Shown here: piece by piece, positions 1 through 13,130 of the stretch
Layout of the letters: each line of letters starts with the position of its first letter
Numbering within the stretch: the first letter of the stretch is position 1
Source: Datnioides undecimradiatus
Taxonomy: Eukaryota; Chordata; Actinopteri; Lobotiformes; Datnioididae
Direction: 5' to 3'
Length of the DNA: 64,000 bases
Assembly: GCA_008933995.1 (NCBI GenBank)
Contig: WARS01000036.1
Coordinates: forward strand, 6,610,419 to 6,674,418
Position numbers and translations under genes: made by a program
Notes under the pieces: generated by a model
The model's input: the letters and a program-made list of their open reading frames with translations, nothing else
What the model was told of the DNA's origin: nothing
The model's database searches: none

Positions 1-1076
1 ATAAAGGCTGAGCAACCTGCTTAAACTGACCAGGGACACGCTCCATACTACACACACTACATAAACAGGATTCTTAAAGTGCTTTATGAGGTTTTCATTT
101 GTCCTAACATAACTGCAACATCATCTACAGATACAGGATAAAAAGGAGTCCAGAGTGAGATGGTTTGTGGAATCATTAACGAGTAAACTGACACAGCAAG
201 AAGCAGTGACCATTAAATGATTGGACATGGGTCTTCTAAACAATATCTAGTCTCACATCATGGTATTAGTATAATTGAAGGCCATAAAAAACCTAAAGAT
301 TACAATATCCTCACATCCAGTACTGGAGGTAACCAGCCAGGGAACATAAAACTTAAGGGATCGCTCTCATTCATTTAGCCCTGGCTGCTTTGTAGCAACA
401 CTTCTTTAAAACATATGCATTAAAAGAAAAAAGGTTTAGTCAGTGGACTATTCATGTGCCTCCTGTGCTTATACTTTACAAATGAAAAAGTGCTGAATGA
501 CAGTTTGCTTGTATCAAAACATGAACATATTTTTACCTTGCATGCATATAGCGTAAGCCCAATAAGTCCATTCATATATTAGCCATAATTCTTACGCATT
601 CCTACACCAGTGGAAAGGTCTTACATTCAGTGTCAGCTGCTCAATGGCTACGCGCTGAACTGTTGAGCCATCTTCTCAAGAAACTATGACTTTATCACAC
701 ACATCCAACCTTAATACTGGTAACTTGGCAAACAAGATTTCCAAACAACTTTTGGTTTACATGCCAAGAGCTGCAAAACGTCTTGTCAACAATTTATTTA
801 TACTTATCTAAATAGACACTAAATTCATATATTTGGGTACTGAGCGACATTTCTATTAACTCAGGTTCCTATGGATCGTTATCCTTACAATCAAACTTCA
901 CGATTGAATGTACGAATAATAGACTAAATAGACTAAATGTATACTTACAAGATGACTACATTAAAACATTTGGGCATTTCATATGTCTCCATCACTACAT
1001 CTCTGTAGATCATTTAAAGAACATGAACCTGAAGAAGTACAACTTCTCACATCATGGTGTTGAAACAGTCACGTAC
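1..1076 (-). other. TFDP1 intron, 3' end outside window
   Basis: This stretch lies downstream of the last visible TFDP1 exon, whose donor GTACGT is at 1076-1071. The next expected exon (after ...SNDK) would begin with the FEYLFNFDN-type segment. I looked for it on the minus strand and did not find it, so this appears to be intron. No other gene is recognised here. Confidence 0.6.
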
Positions 1077-4000
1077 TTGTCATTAGAGATGCTGCAGTCG
1101 ATGACAGTTTTTTTGCTGGTGTTGACGATGATGAAGGGAAGGTGGATGATGGAGTTGGGAGGTGGAGGTCTATTTGCCTGCTGCTCTGTCTGTCTGTTTC
1201 GCTGAACAAGGTTCTTAAAAGCTATTTGCTGCAAGACAAGATAAAAGAAAGTTGAAGCAGCTTTTGGGAGCTTTCACATTAAACTGATTACAGATTCAGC
1301 ATGTCAAATCAAAACACTTCTGCTACATTGTTCAACCATGTTCAAGCAAGATTTATACTGTGTTGTCAAGACAGTCCCACTATGTGTCATACCTCCACCA
1401 TTGAACTAAACGGATGTGATTGATATTATAAATTATGTGATGTATATATAAAGTAGATTTATTGAAGAGCGTACTTGGCGAAATAAAGCTGATTCTGATT
1501 AAGCTGTGTTATGCATTAATTATATAACTCAAGTAATCATGTGTAATTTTATGCTACATTTATTTATCTACATGTTCATTATTGAGGTTGTAGCATATGC
1601 TGGTGTTGGTGCTGTATTTCATTATATTTAGGTGTTTGTAATATTCTGCCAATCTCATATATGTAAATAAGGGGGACACACAATTAGATATTCCTCTCAA
1701 TATAATGTGGTCCAGTAAAACACCACATTTAAGTGTTACCTCAGTAATAAACCTGAGTTAAATAAAAACCACTCTGACACTTGAGCAAAACTCTCTCCAG
1801 CAGAACCAACATCATAGCTATGGGAATACATGCTAAGACTCCCACGAACACAAGCAGTCAGTTCATACACACCTGCAGTATGAGCTCCTGAAGCTGTGAT
1901 TGTTTCTGCTTAATCCTCTCCAGCCTCCTTTGTCTCTCCACCTACAGTTGAAATAAAGGAATAATAATTAAGACTTAGAAAGAAAGGTATAAACAAGATG
2001 ATCCCAACGCAACCGTCTTCACTGTGTGTCTCTACCTCAAGGTTTTGGCACTCTTGCGCTGAGTTGGTGGGAAGGCCAATCCATTTGATTTCTTTCTTCT
2101 CTTTAGAGATAATGTTCATGGCCATGAGCACATTAAGTGCATCGTACACGCGCCGCCGAATGTTCTTCTGGTCATAGACGTGCTAGATTCAAAACATACC
2201 AAAAAATGTTACGAGACAGCACTATGCTATACACCCTTTTTGCAAATATTTCTGTTCTGCGTATAAAATGTTTGCATCATTCTGAAAAAATGTCATGCAG
2301 CTGCAGCACTCACAGAGTCATTGGGTGACATGTGGTTGTCTGAAGAGCTGAACTCTGCGACCAGTTCATCTGCCACTTCATTGTAGGTGGTGACTCCTTT
2401 CTTCTGCACCTTCTCACACACTTTCATTGAGAAATGCCTCAAGCCCTTCCCATTCTTTTCCCCTTTCTTGCCACGCTTTCTGCAGACAGAAGATCCCCCA
2501 AATAGCTCAATTTTCACATCACATTGATTTAATTTATGTCTTTTCTTACTTTATGTAAAAAATATACATGGTAAAACATAATTTAAACCCCACAGAGATT
2601 CACAAAGATGTTTAAACGTAAAAACTCTTGAAGACTTACCCTGATGACCACGGAGAGGCGTCAGATGGTTGACTCTGAGCGAGAAACTGTGAACTGGGCG
2701 TATGAGGACTGTTTACCAAAATGGTATTGGATACCGTAGGTCTCTGGGGTGTTCCAATCATCTACAGAGGACAGGGAAACAAGGGGAAAACAATTAGATG
2801 CCCATAGGAACAGTGAAAGGATTTGCTAACTGCAGTCCTCATGTCCATAATGGCCAGTGATGAGTCCCTTCATTTGCACTTTCAATGTAAATGACAGAAA
2901 ATAAAATTCACAGCCCTCATTCTGTTTTATTGAAAGGACTGGGTAACATTTAGCGTGAAATTAAGGCCAAGGGTTGCCCACTTCGGTCTCCTCTGAAAAT
3001 TGCATCCTATACTAAATACCCAAAGTGGTGGTGTTCTGTCTACCAAGGAATTTAATGATTGTGACCCTCTCCATGGTGGAAACTGGTGAGCAGTCAGTGG
3101 TGGTCACCCCTTCCTCATTAGATCTCTTTAATTATCTCTTTTGTCTTAACAACATTAGGGATGTTGTTGTCACTCGTTTCTTGTTGTAGGCTGCAGCTCC
3201 TTGTTTATACAAGGATTGCTTAGAGGAACATGGCATTAAGGTATACTCAACACAAAATAAAATGACTAAGTTATTGTGCTGTGTTAAGTAGCAATTAATA
3301 AATACTCATCTGATTTGCTTTCCCAATTCATATTGTGTATGTTTCAAATGCCCAATACTTTCGGATCTGGCATCAAAATAAGCTACTGATAGTTGTTTTA
3401 GTGAAACTTTAAGTAAGAAAACACACAATTTTAATATTTCAGATGACTTAACTGACAAATAAGTTATAAACATGACTAATGGTTAATTACCTAAAATGTA
3501 TATTCCCAAAAGTAATATGAGGCACCTGGGACATAGGTGATCTATTCCTTCACTAAGGTGATATCTAAGCTGATTTCCGTTATGTATACATTCCATGTAT
3601 ATAATGGGATGATGGGTGTAATCCTGCTGACTGTAGAGTTGATAAGCTTAGGATCAACTGCCTCCACCTACCCTCCGTCCGGTCACCTCGCAATGATAAA
3701 GGAGGGGCTTACACAACAGACAGCAGAGAAACCCAGCAAGCAAATCTAAACACAAACGCATCTGTGGATCACTGAAAATTTAGGAGGCTAAACTATTTAT
3801 ATCTGTTACTAGGTTCAAATGTTTAGGAAATCACAAAGTCTAGAAATTATAAGACCATACAGTGTGGTATTTGTGTGGAGCATCACTCACCACGTGTGGC
3901 ACATGTTGCATGTGTGCAGCAATGTTCACATTGGATGGCCCAAGAGTTTTGGGTAGTAGCTGTTTGGCCACAGGGGCAGCTGTAGGCTGGACCGTAACCA

Positions 4001-4538
4001 AAGACAGGACACCTAATAGACAACATGAGAACACCAGCAATTAGTAGAGCTCTTGATTGATACTTCATTGCCCCCTGTCGTCCAACTACAACCAGATAGG
4101 CCAACACCAGAACAAACTGTGTATCTTTTGTAGGACGGGCAATTAATTAAACTAGACAGCATGTAATGTAAAAGAACTACTACTCAGCTATGGGTGCAAC
4201 TGCTGCGTACACAATTACTAGTAACCTATACCTTTACTTGGGCTCAGATTCTGATCGATGAAAACCTTCAGCTCTCCATTTGTTTCAATCAGACCAGCCT
4301 GTGAAAGAAAAGACCATGATTCACTCAAAAAATGAGACCAGTTAGAGAAAAACAGCACAGGAGAAACATGAAGTTATGGTAGATGTCTAATGTAAATCAT
4401 AGCAGCTTAACACAGAGTAGTTTATGCCTTTATCTTACATAATGTACAGTCACAACAAGGTGGCACACAACTCCAACACTGTTCCAGTACAAAAATAAAC
4501 ATGTAGATAGATATATTGTTACTTACATCTTTAGCCAT
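1077..4538 (-). CDS. tfdp1: Transcription factor Dp-1 (E2F dimerisation partner), 3'-truncated by window edge
   Basis: DP-1 pairs with E2F proteins in the nucleus to bind E2F sites and drive S-phase genes. Eight coding exons on the minus strand: 4527-4538 (ATG, encodes MAKD), 4232-4298, 3891-4012, 2640-2761, 2314-2479, 2036-2182, 1873-1941, 1077-1228. All have GT-AG borders and phases agree, giving 285 residues plus two bases. The winged-helix DNA-binding domain spans about residues 110-195 ([13 protein letters not shown], then [20 protein letters not shown], then [10 protein letters not shown]). The DEF/dimerisation helix follows ([20 protein letters not shown]), then the start of the marked box ([19 protein letters not shown]). 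Full DP-1 is about 410 residues, so roughly the last 125, including the acidic tail, lie left of position 1. RPPPPNS and the 13q34-type neighbours favour TFDP1 over TFDP2. Fish often keep two tfdp1 copies and I cannot say which this is. Confidence 0.95.
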
Positions 4539-4571
4539 GATCCCAAAGGACCGGGGGAGCTGAGCTTCAGG

Positions 4572-6636
4572 CTAGAAAGAAAATGTTCCTCTATTTGTCA
4601 CTTTTCAGAGCCCTGTAGACAGAGAGAGGACAAACTATTAAGTGGCAGTAGTAAGTTTATAATGTCACTCAAACAAAATTTTCCCCATATTTCCTGAGCT
4701 GGAATATATGTTTTTATCTAAAACGGTTAAGAAATTAAACTGCACATATTTCTGGGGCCCATCAGAACTGCCTGCTGCCAGCATACTGTACAACGCTACA
4801 TCACTCACGTTAGCTTGAGTTGCAGGGTTTTCTTCTTACAAGATCAAACGGATAGAATATTTTCGACGAATTTGAGTCGTACGAACCTTTGATGAGCATT
4901 TCTTATTGCATAAGATATGCAGAACCCCATATTAAACCACCCACTGATGCTCACAACTTTTATTACGCTAAGTGTGCACAAGGCCTACTTCAGGTACCGA
5001 GCACGTCCGGAGGAGAGGCATCGTCGAACTTCTGCTACAGGTCACGCAAACATGCTAACTTTACCATAATGGCGCAAAACTAATTATTTCCCTCAAGTGA
5101 TAGCCCCGCATGGCTACAGATATCACACTCGCAAGATGTAGAAGCAATTTTCATATCACACAGCGACAGTAATGAACATCTTTTGTTGAATGCAGCTAGC
5201 TAACTGTTACTGCTAACAGCGTTAGATTCAACTTGCTGGCGCTAGCTAGCTAGTTAGCTTATGCACGTTTTGAAAGGATTCACGTCAAATTTAGCGATTG
5301 TTGGTTCCGTGCTGCAGGTTCCTAATAAATTTGAGCACAACACAACGTTCAAGAAATGTGTGTGCATTTCAGAGGGTGAATGAATATAATATCATGATTG
5401 CGTGCACTTACGAGTGCACTCTCCTGTTTCTTCGACGGCTGTTGTTGTTGGCATTTGAGAATGGAGGAAGAGGAGGTCTAAATCCCTACCAAACAGGAAA
5501 CAAACTGAGCAATGTCGAAGTACTTTTTAATAATTCTGCAGTTAATTCCCAGGATAATATATTTTAATAATGTTGCGTTTAAAACTGTTGTTTATTTTTT
5601 CCTCAAGCTTCTGTTTTTTGCTATCATTCTTTAAGTCGTACCAGGATTTACCTGTTGGTCGAACACTGGAGCTGAATAAAAACTGATCATTTCCAATTAA
5701 AAAAAAGACGAACCGCTTTAAAAGTAACCAGATGAAGTTAACAAATCGGAAAAACGCGTTCTATTCAGACTGTGAATGTAATATACTATAAACTAACAGC
5801 CCAAATATTCCACAACTTCTGGTATACACTGCTATTTAGAGGTAATTAATTACTGTTCTTTAATTGTGGTTTAGTGAGTGTCAGTTATTCAAATGTCATG
5901 GCGTCACTCAACAAACATACAATAAGCCTGTCGAAGTTGTAGTTAGAAACCCTTCCATCTTCATATTTTATAACAACATACCTACATACCCTTATTTTAT
6001 TAATTTTGCCTTAACTGACCATACGTTAACTAAATTTAGCTGATTTAACGCATGTAATTAGATCAGCCGTCGCATTCACATTCGGAATATTTGTTTTTAG
6101 GTCGGACGCGACCGTTGGTAAAACTATTAAAAAACAAAATGTAACGTTAAATAAGCGAGCTGGGTTCATTAATGTAACCACTTCGATCACAATCAACACC
6201 GACCGTTAAGTTAAACCAGCCGAAGACCTGCTAAAGAGTCTGATACCGTTTGCAACGTACGGTAAAAGTTAACTTCTCAGATGTTAAATTAGCATAAATT
6301 CATAAAGAACAACGACGACAAGTGATTTGCTAGTTAGCAATGCATAAATTACGAAGTCTTGTAGCAACGAGCTAACTCGCGATAACAGTGTATAAAAAGC
6401 CAGGACCACCGGCGCTTTGTTAGCTGGCGCTAGCTTGTAGCCTGTGGACGAGCTAATCCACAGCTGTCACTGACACAATTAGCTGGAGTTTTTAACCACA
6501 GTTAGCCTTTTGTCTGTTGGTACTATACTTTCAAGACATATAAAAACACAATCACTTGTAAAACATATGTCTAACTTCAATAACTTTATTTTGCGGCGGC
6601 TAAGTAGCGAGCCACAAGTCGATAAATGTGGCTTAC
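4572..6636 (-). other. Presumed 5' UTR intron of TFDP1
   Basis: No coding exon is visible between the ATG exon and the presumed first exon. Clusters of GCTAGC/GTTAGC/GCTAAC words occur around 5194-5260 and 6330-6440. The ORFs here are short and unlike any family I know. Confidence 0.35.
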
Positions 6637-6830
6637 CGGTGTACTTCACAAGTTAGCAAATCGCTTGTTAGCCTTTACTATCCACTCTTTGCTAGCTTTG
6701 CTACAGCAGCGCGTCTCACAATCTGATCTTGGCGGTGTCTCGCTTTAGCGGCATCTGATTGGACAGCATCATTGAGACGACAGCAAAGTAGTAGTTCATG
6801 CCCACAACCTGCATCTCTTGGGATTGGTGG
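6637..6830 (-). promoter_or_regulatory. Likely TFDP1 promoter and non-coding first exon
   Basis: On the minus strand a good splice donor (GTAAGC, 6636-6631) follows a GC-richer segment of about 80 bp ending at 6637. This could be the 5' UTR exon that joins the acceptor just before 4571. Upstream lie two inverted CCAAT boxes (ATTGG on plus, 6758-6762 and about 6823-6827) and an E2F-like TTGGCGG at 6730-6736. There is no TATA box. CCAAT plus E2F-like sites suit a cell-cycle gene. The transcription start is inferred, not seen. Confidence 0.4.
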
Positions 6831-6859
6831 ATACCAGCCAGCTTCAAAGATACATATAC

Positions 6860-9470
6860 CGCCACCTACTGCTCAGGAGTGTGAGAATGTACTTCTGTAT
6901 TTCTCAGGAACTGTTGGCAGTTAGTACTTCACGACAGCTATGACTCTTACTCTTGGGTACTTTTCAGAAAGTGGACAGAAGGACATTGCAAGTAAAGTTG
7001 GGCTAAACAGTATGTTTTGTGTGATTGGACAAAAATTCCACAATAACCTCTGTGTTTATTGTAATTGTAATTGGTCTGAGGGCAAACAAACTTCTGCACC
7101 TACTCTTGGCTCTTTTTTCAGGTTTCATAAAATCAAGCCCTTTACAGAAGATGTTAGCTAATCAACTATGTCCTTGTTGGCTATTCTACAAATGCAGAAT
7201 GTAGATCAAGGTTTGATTCAGGGATGGAATATCCTGCAGAAAACCCTGTAACTTGTGATAAAGTTTTAATTTCTCTTTTGTATACATTGGTGTTTAACAC
7301 AAACACATGTGAAAACATGTCCCTTCTCCACATGGAGCTTTGGGCTCATTTATAAGCCATTGTATTTCATGACAAGGAGGCAATAGCTTCTAACCATGGG
7401 TAGAGGGCCCTGCAAAATATGAGGTTTTGCTTTGCACTGATACTTTTTCCTCTGTTGTGGGTTTTGTGGGGAAGGCTTAGCAAAATGATGTAAGGAGGCA
7501 GAGAGTCATACAGAGGGTTTTGCATAGGTTTGCAAAGATTTTGCCTAGTTCAGCTTAAACAGATGACCTTATCTGCCTAGTTGGTCAAAAAAAAAGGAAT
7601 GACAATTTACAAAGACAAAGACTTTTAATGCCAACTCCAATATTTCTGAGAGGTGCTAGGATGTGCAGAGAGAATTAAAATGTATGGCCCTTTTTCATAA
7701 ATTAGCTATGGCCTTGGCTATATGGCAGGATGCAAAATGTGGTATTTTTTACCAATTGGCAGCAGTCTTAGTTTACTCAAGGCAATATCAAATTTGAGAT
7801 GGGAGGCAAAATACAATTACAAGCATTAAGTTAAGACAACCGAGATGCAATCTAATGTTGTGTGGATCAGATGCCAAGGAACTGCATGTTTACAAAAAGA
7901 GCACAACCCCATATCCTCTTAACTTCCACTCAACACAGACCATGAGTCCTACCACTTTTCAAAGTAAAAAAGTAGAACATTCCCTCAAACGCATTGTTCT
8001 TCATTGTCATTTTTTAATGTAATTTTGTAGGCCTGTTAAATTCTACAAGCTTATACTGAGGTTTGTTTAGACTAATATATACTCTTAATATTAGACACAC
8101 CTCTCAGTATAACTGAGAACAAACTACTGTGGACAATCAGACTAATAACTATGAATGTGTTTCACAGCTTGCATGTCTGACTGGAGTTTTCTCTCTACAC
8201 AACTGTAATATACATGCTGCATCATGTGAGTCAAATAGTCTTAAGTGAATGCACCCAAAGCAGCCTGCCAGCTGGCCTTTTTTCACTGTCAAACAAAAAA
8301 AGGAAGGCTGACATCCACAGATATTCTATCAGCTACAGTGCTGTCTGTTTGTTATTCACACTTGTTGAAGGGTGTATTCATTTTCACATGAGATAAAACT
8401 CAGATGAGCCTTAGCCAGCCCAACAGACAGTGACATTTTATTTTTCTTGTAAGCAGAACACTGTCCTGTTATATGAGGAATCCAATTGCTAAAATATTGC
8501 AACAATTAAAACAACAATTAAATGAGATGAAAGAAATATATTTGCATTAACAATTTAATTAGCTAGAGATAGAACCTTGCTGCACTAGTCAGCTTGAGCT
8601 GCATTACACATTTCTCCCTTGAACTGGAATTTGCATCATTGCTATGGCACTTACAACCAAAGCATTTGTACAAGGCTTACAACAGGATTATAATAATTCA
8701 GAATGTAAGAGGAAATACTGCAAATAGGTCACATCTTACTACTGTACACTTTAAAACATAGACTTGAACACAATGCTCATTTGAAAAAGCACATGGACAC
8801 ACTTTTGCCCCCTGGTTAGATTAAGCTTCCACAGGGCAAAAAATAAGCTGCTGGACCTACATTAACCTCCTGACCTGCACAATCTGTGTGAGGTGTCCAC
8901 TTGTTATTTGCCTGAATACTGCACAGCCCTGCAATTGGTCTGTGGTTATGCAGTTAAACATGTTAATTTAGAAATATGCATCACAAATGCACAAAACTAA
9001 AACAAGGAGTTAAAACTAGATTTGACACAGGGATTTGACTGCAGGACCTCAAGGTTAGGACCAATGTTCAGGCCTTTATTGTGTCAGTTAATGTACATCT
9101 TCATAGTAAATTCACTATTAAGTCAACTATTAAGAAAGAGGCGACTGACACAAAGAAACTTGTAAGCTTAGGGGGGGGGCCCTCAAGCTCTGTGGCCACT
9201 TTGCTGTTTGCTGTTTACATGTTGTGCTGTGAGGAAGGGACTGCTTATTACAGATGCAGTGCTTAGTGGCCTTTGTTATATTTTGGGTGGTGTATGTGTG
9301 GAGTGGAGGAGTAGGAGATGAAGAGTGGGGTATTGTTTTTATTTTAGGAAGTGTTATTTGCAGGTTTGTGAGTTTTCTTGCAAAGTGTAAATGCGTACTG
9401 TTTCACACACAAATGCACGAGAATTCATTTTTTGCAAACAACTACAAACAAGACAAATGACAACAGCGTC
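6860..9470. other. Intergenic, nothing recognised
   Basis: AT-rich sequence between the head-to-head TFDP1 and DCUN1D2 genes. A run of nine G is at 9171-9179. Short ORFs have no recognisable domains. I see no RNA gene or intact mobile element. Confidence 0.5.
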
Positions 9471-9520
9471 GTTCCTGCTAACCTCATCTTTCTGCTGGAA
9501 GCTACAATAACTGTTCGACT

Positions 9521-9537
9521 ACTTCCGCGCAGGCGCA
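9521..9537 (+). promoter_or_regulatory. ETS and NRF1-like sites of DCUN1D2 promoter
   Basis: ACTTCCG (9521-9527, ETS core on the minus strand) overlaps CGCGCAGGCGCA (9526-9537). The latter differs from the palindromic NRF1 consensus at one position. The pair lies about 50 bp upstream of the initiator ATG and is typical of TATA-less housekeeping promoters. Activity is inferred. Confidence 0.5.
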
Positions 9538-9586
9538 CAATGAGCGGCAGTCGGGCTACCAAACTGGTCAAACAGCGGGTGTGAAA

Positions 9587-12500
9587 ATGGTAGGTAACCA
9601 AAATAAACACAAACCCGGGCATTGGCTTTGGTGCCATTAAGGCTTACCTTCAAGACTATCGTCGTATTATTAAAGTACACGCCGTGTCGCGTTTTGACAA
9701 GCCTACAATGATCAGTTACTCGTGTTCGCTGCTGTTCCAGGGAAGGTCAGTTGATATTTTGAGAGCAGCTAGCTAGCTACACGTCCCTTTTTGGCAGTCT
9801 GGCAACTTGGGCTGTGAGCAGGTCAGCCGTTGGACCTAGGACACAGACACACACAGGGTTGTTTGAGTGAAATCCTGACATAGCCATAATCATACTGACA
9901 GTCTATTCCCGTGATACTGTCCCCATCGTTAATACCAGTGACACATTCTGGCTAACTTAGCTAACGTTAGCTAACAGAAGTTACTAGCTGGTGGTATGTT
10001 GGTAATGCTAACCCAACGTTACCCATCTGGTCGCACAAATAATCCGCGCTGTAGGAACAGCAGCCAAAGCAGACCTTTGACTTCATGTGGACGTTATAAA
10101 CTGAACTCTGCATCGGTTAGTGAAGTCGTTAGCAGCTCGGTGAACTCACAGAGTTGAGTCTCCGGTTTCAGGAAATGCTGCTCTTCATTGAAGTGCAAGT
10201 GCTCAGTTACTGCAGCTGGTGTGAGGAGATGGCACGGTGATTGTTGGGGGATATTTCAGGATAATGTCGGTAAGGACCCGGATAGAGGATCGTTTTCACC
10301 ATCAATGAATCTACTGTGTACTAACTTACCCAATCACATGGTCTGCGAAAGGTCAGAAAATAGTGAAAAATGAGCATCACAGTTTCCCAGAGCTAAACGT
10401 GACGTCTGCAAGTTGATTGTTTTGTCCAGCCGTCTGTCCAAAACCCAATGATCTTCGTTTAACTATACTAAAGGACGAGAAAATAAGTACATCTTCAGTT
10501 TTGAGCAGCTGGCTGCAGAAGTTTAGCATTTGTGCTTAAAACAAAACTAAAACAATAAATGGTTATCAAGATTAGGGATTTGTTAAAACACTTTAAAGTT
10601 TGGTGTAGTTTATTACTGATCTTTCCTGCATTGAAGTTTAATGATATGCTATTTTGGATTTCCTTGACTGACTCTAGCTAAACGAAATGCACACTGAATA
10701 TTATTTCATGGCTGCATTCATAACTTGGACATACCTTATAAAAGTGCAGGTTTCCATACCACAAAATAACCTCACATTGATATAAGCTATTCTGGCATGA
10801 TTGTTGAATTAAATTGTATCTTTTTTTTTTAATATTGCCAAATATAGTGGCAGGGTACTTGTGTTACACTTCAGACTTGTTGCACCTCTAGGTCCCTGTG
10901 ATGGCATCCCATTTCCCTACTCATGTTACATCTGTGACTAGAGTTATCTGAGGGGCCCTCCTGGGTACAGCATGTGCTTTGAGAATCCACAACATCCCCC
11001 TTCAGAAAAGCCTGTGTTGCTCTTGGACAGGACATGATTACCACCATATCGTCTTGGCTCACCACCTATAATGTGTGTTTGTCTGTGTGAGAGACTAACC
11101 ATTGAAATATGTGTCAGAGTGTTTGTGAGCGTCTTCCAGTCCTCTCTGCCTTCCTTACTGCTGCCTGAATGCTTGTAAATGTGTGTGTCCTACTGTGTGT
11201 TTTTGTCTGCGTTTCGTTCTGTGTTTGCGTGTTGTTGTTTGTACTCCCTGGTCTGATCGTACCCGTGTCTGACAGCCCATGTCCTGTATTTGTACAGCAT
11301 AAGCTGAAGTCTTCGCAGAGGGACAAGGTACGGCAGTTCATGTCCTTCACACAGGCTGGGGAGAAGACAGCTGTGTACTGCCTCACACAGAATGACTGGA
11401 AACTAGAAGTTGCTACCGACAACTACTTTCAGAATCCAGATCTCTACTGTAAGGAATCCATGAAGACGTCAGTAGACCGGAAAAAGCTGGAGCAGCTCTA
11501 CAATCGCTACAAAGGTAAGTAGGATGACTTCCAGTTTGCGTTTTACCCTGTAAAGTATTTCCCAGAATAGAGTTGTTATAAAAAAAGTACTGTATCATTT
11601 CAAAGTTATACACACAGCTTGTTTGCAGAAAGTATCAGCATAACTGTGGTTTCCTCAATAGATCCTCAGGATGAGAACAAGATTGGCATTGATGGGATCC
11701 AGCAGTTTTGTGACGACCTCTCACTGGATCCTGCCAGCATCACTGTGCTGGTCGTCGCGTGGAAGTTTCGCGCTGCTACCCAGTGCGAGTTCTCCAAGAA
11801 GGAGTTTCTGGATGGAATGACAGAGCTCGGGTGAGCATTTACAACAACAGCGTGTGACGTGCTCCAAAGTGGGACATAAACATTGCGGCCAAAAGTGTCT
11901 TCACATGGCAGTTCTATTAGAGTAGCTCCAGGGAGGGAAGAATGTCTATATATAGACCCACTCAACCACCGCTTGAGTATTCTGTGTCTTCGTGGAATGG
12001 CTCAACGGAAGAGCTGCAATGTTTTTCACTTTTGAGGTTCATGTGTCAAAGTTAATTTCAGCCAATTTGTCATCAGCATCAAGGCTGTCCTGTTACCACT
12101 GGTTAGGGTGCCTGTGTGTAATCAATGAAAGCGTGTTTGATTCTTTGTTGCTTAAATTGTCTGTTTTTCTAGGTGTGACAGCCCAGAAAAGCTGAAGGCT
12201 CTTTTGCCAAGATTAGAGCAGGAGCTCAAAGATAGTGGGAAATTCAAGGACTTCTACCAGTTCACCTTTAACTTTGCCAAAAATCCTGGACAGAAGGGTC
12301 TAGGTAAGGAGAGTAACAATAACAACAACAATTTACTGAACTGTACTGAATTACAAACTGTTGGAATTAAACGCCCTGCTTTTTATCTGTGTGCAGACTT
12401 AGAGATGGCTGTAGCCTACTGGAACCTCGTTCTGTCAGGACGATTTAAGTTCCTCGATCTTTGGAATAGATTCCTTTTGGTGAGTCAAAGACATGAAATT

Positions 12501-13130
12501 AAGGGTGCAACAATCAGATATTTTGATATGTATTAATGCCGATATTTTACAGCAGATCAGGTAGTGGCCATTAAGTGGCCAACCAAAATGCAGTTTCTTT
12601 GTCAACGTCAATCGCAAAACCCTCTGTTAGGTACAGATACTCTGTTAGTTATTGGAGACAGTCATCAGCCAATTTTATGGCCGGAGTTATGTCAGTGAAT
12701 AAATGTTGGCCTGCTCCAACAGTGATTTACAGACTAAAAGAGTGCCACAATAGCAAAAATGCCATCGCTTTCTGTTTGCAGCAACAAACTCTTGTAAACA
12801 GGAAGTGTGAAATCATGTACGTACCATTATGTTCACCAGTACTTGTTAATTACAGGAACACCATAAACGATCCATCCCAAAGGACACATGGAATCTATTG
12901 TTGGACTTTGGTAACATGATTGCAGATGACATGTCAAACTATGATGAGGAAGGTGAGTTTAGGATGACAGCAGATCTTCTGATTAAGCACTGATCTTTTT
13001 GTTAGTAAGTCACTGTGACACTAATCGAATCTTGGTTGTTTCTTTCTCAGGAGCATGGCCAGTCCTTATAGATGATTTTGTGGAATTTGCTCGACCAATT
13101 GTAACAGGATCAAAACGTAAAACTCTCTAA
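9587..13130 (+). CDS. dcun1d2: DCN1-like protein 2 (cullin neddylation co-E3)
   Basis: DCN1-like proteins bind cullins and the NEDD8 E2 UBC12 and speed NEDD8 transfer, activating cullin-RING ligases. Exons: 9587-9589 (ATG alone, followed at once by donor GTAGGT), 11298-11514, 11662-11830, 12173-12303, 12397-12479, 12856-12952, 13051-13130. They total 780 nt, 259 residues plus TAA, the normal family length. Residues 2-50 form the UBA-like N-terminus ([14 protein letters not shown]). The PONY domain follows from about 60 to 248, with [40 protein letters not shown] and the cullin-binding end [16 protein letters not shown]. The acidic IDD and the A of GAWP fit the conserved DAD patch. Naming as DCUN1D2 rather than the very similar DCUN1D1 rests on the neighbours TFDP1, GRTP1 and LAMP1. 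Confidence 0.93.

Noticed and set aside
2640-2761. ATG at 2761 as the TFDP1 start (MIGTPQRP)
   Set aside because: Upstream exons [15 protein letters not shown] and VLSLVTVQP join in phase and match the known DP-1 N-terminus, so this ATG is internal.
1077-4538. Assignment as TFDP2
   Set aside because: RPPPPNS and INTERNAL marked-box residues as well as the LAMP1/GRTP1/DCUN1D2 neighbours fit TFDP1.
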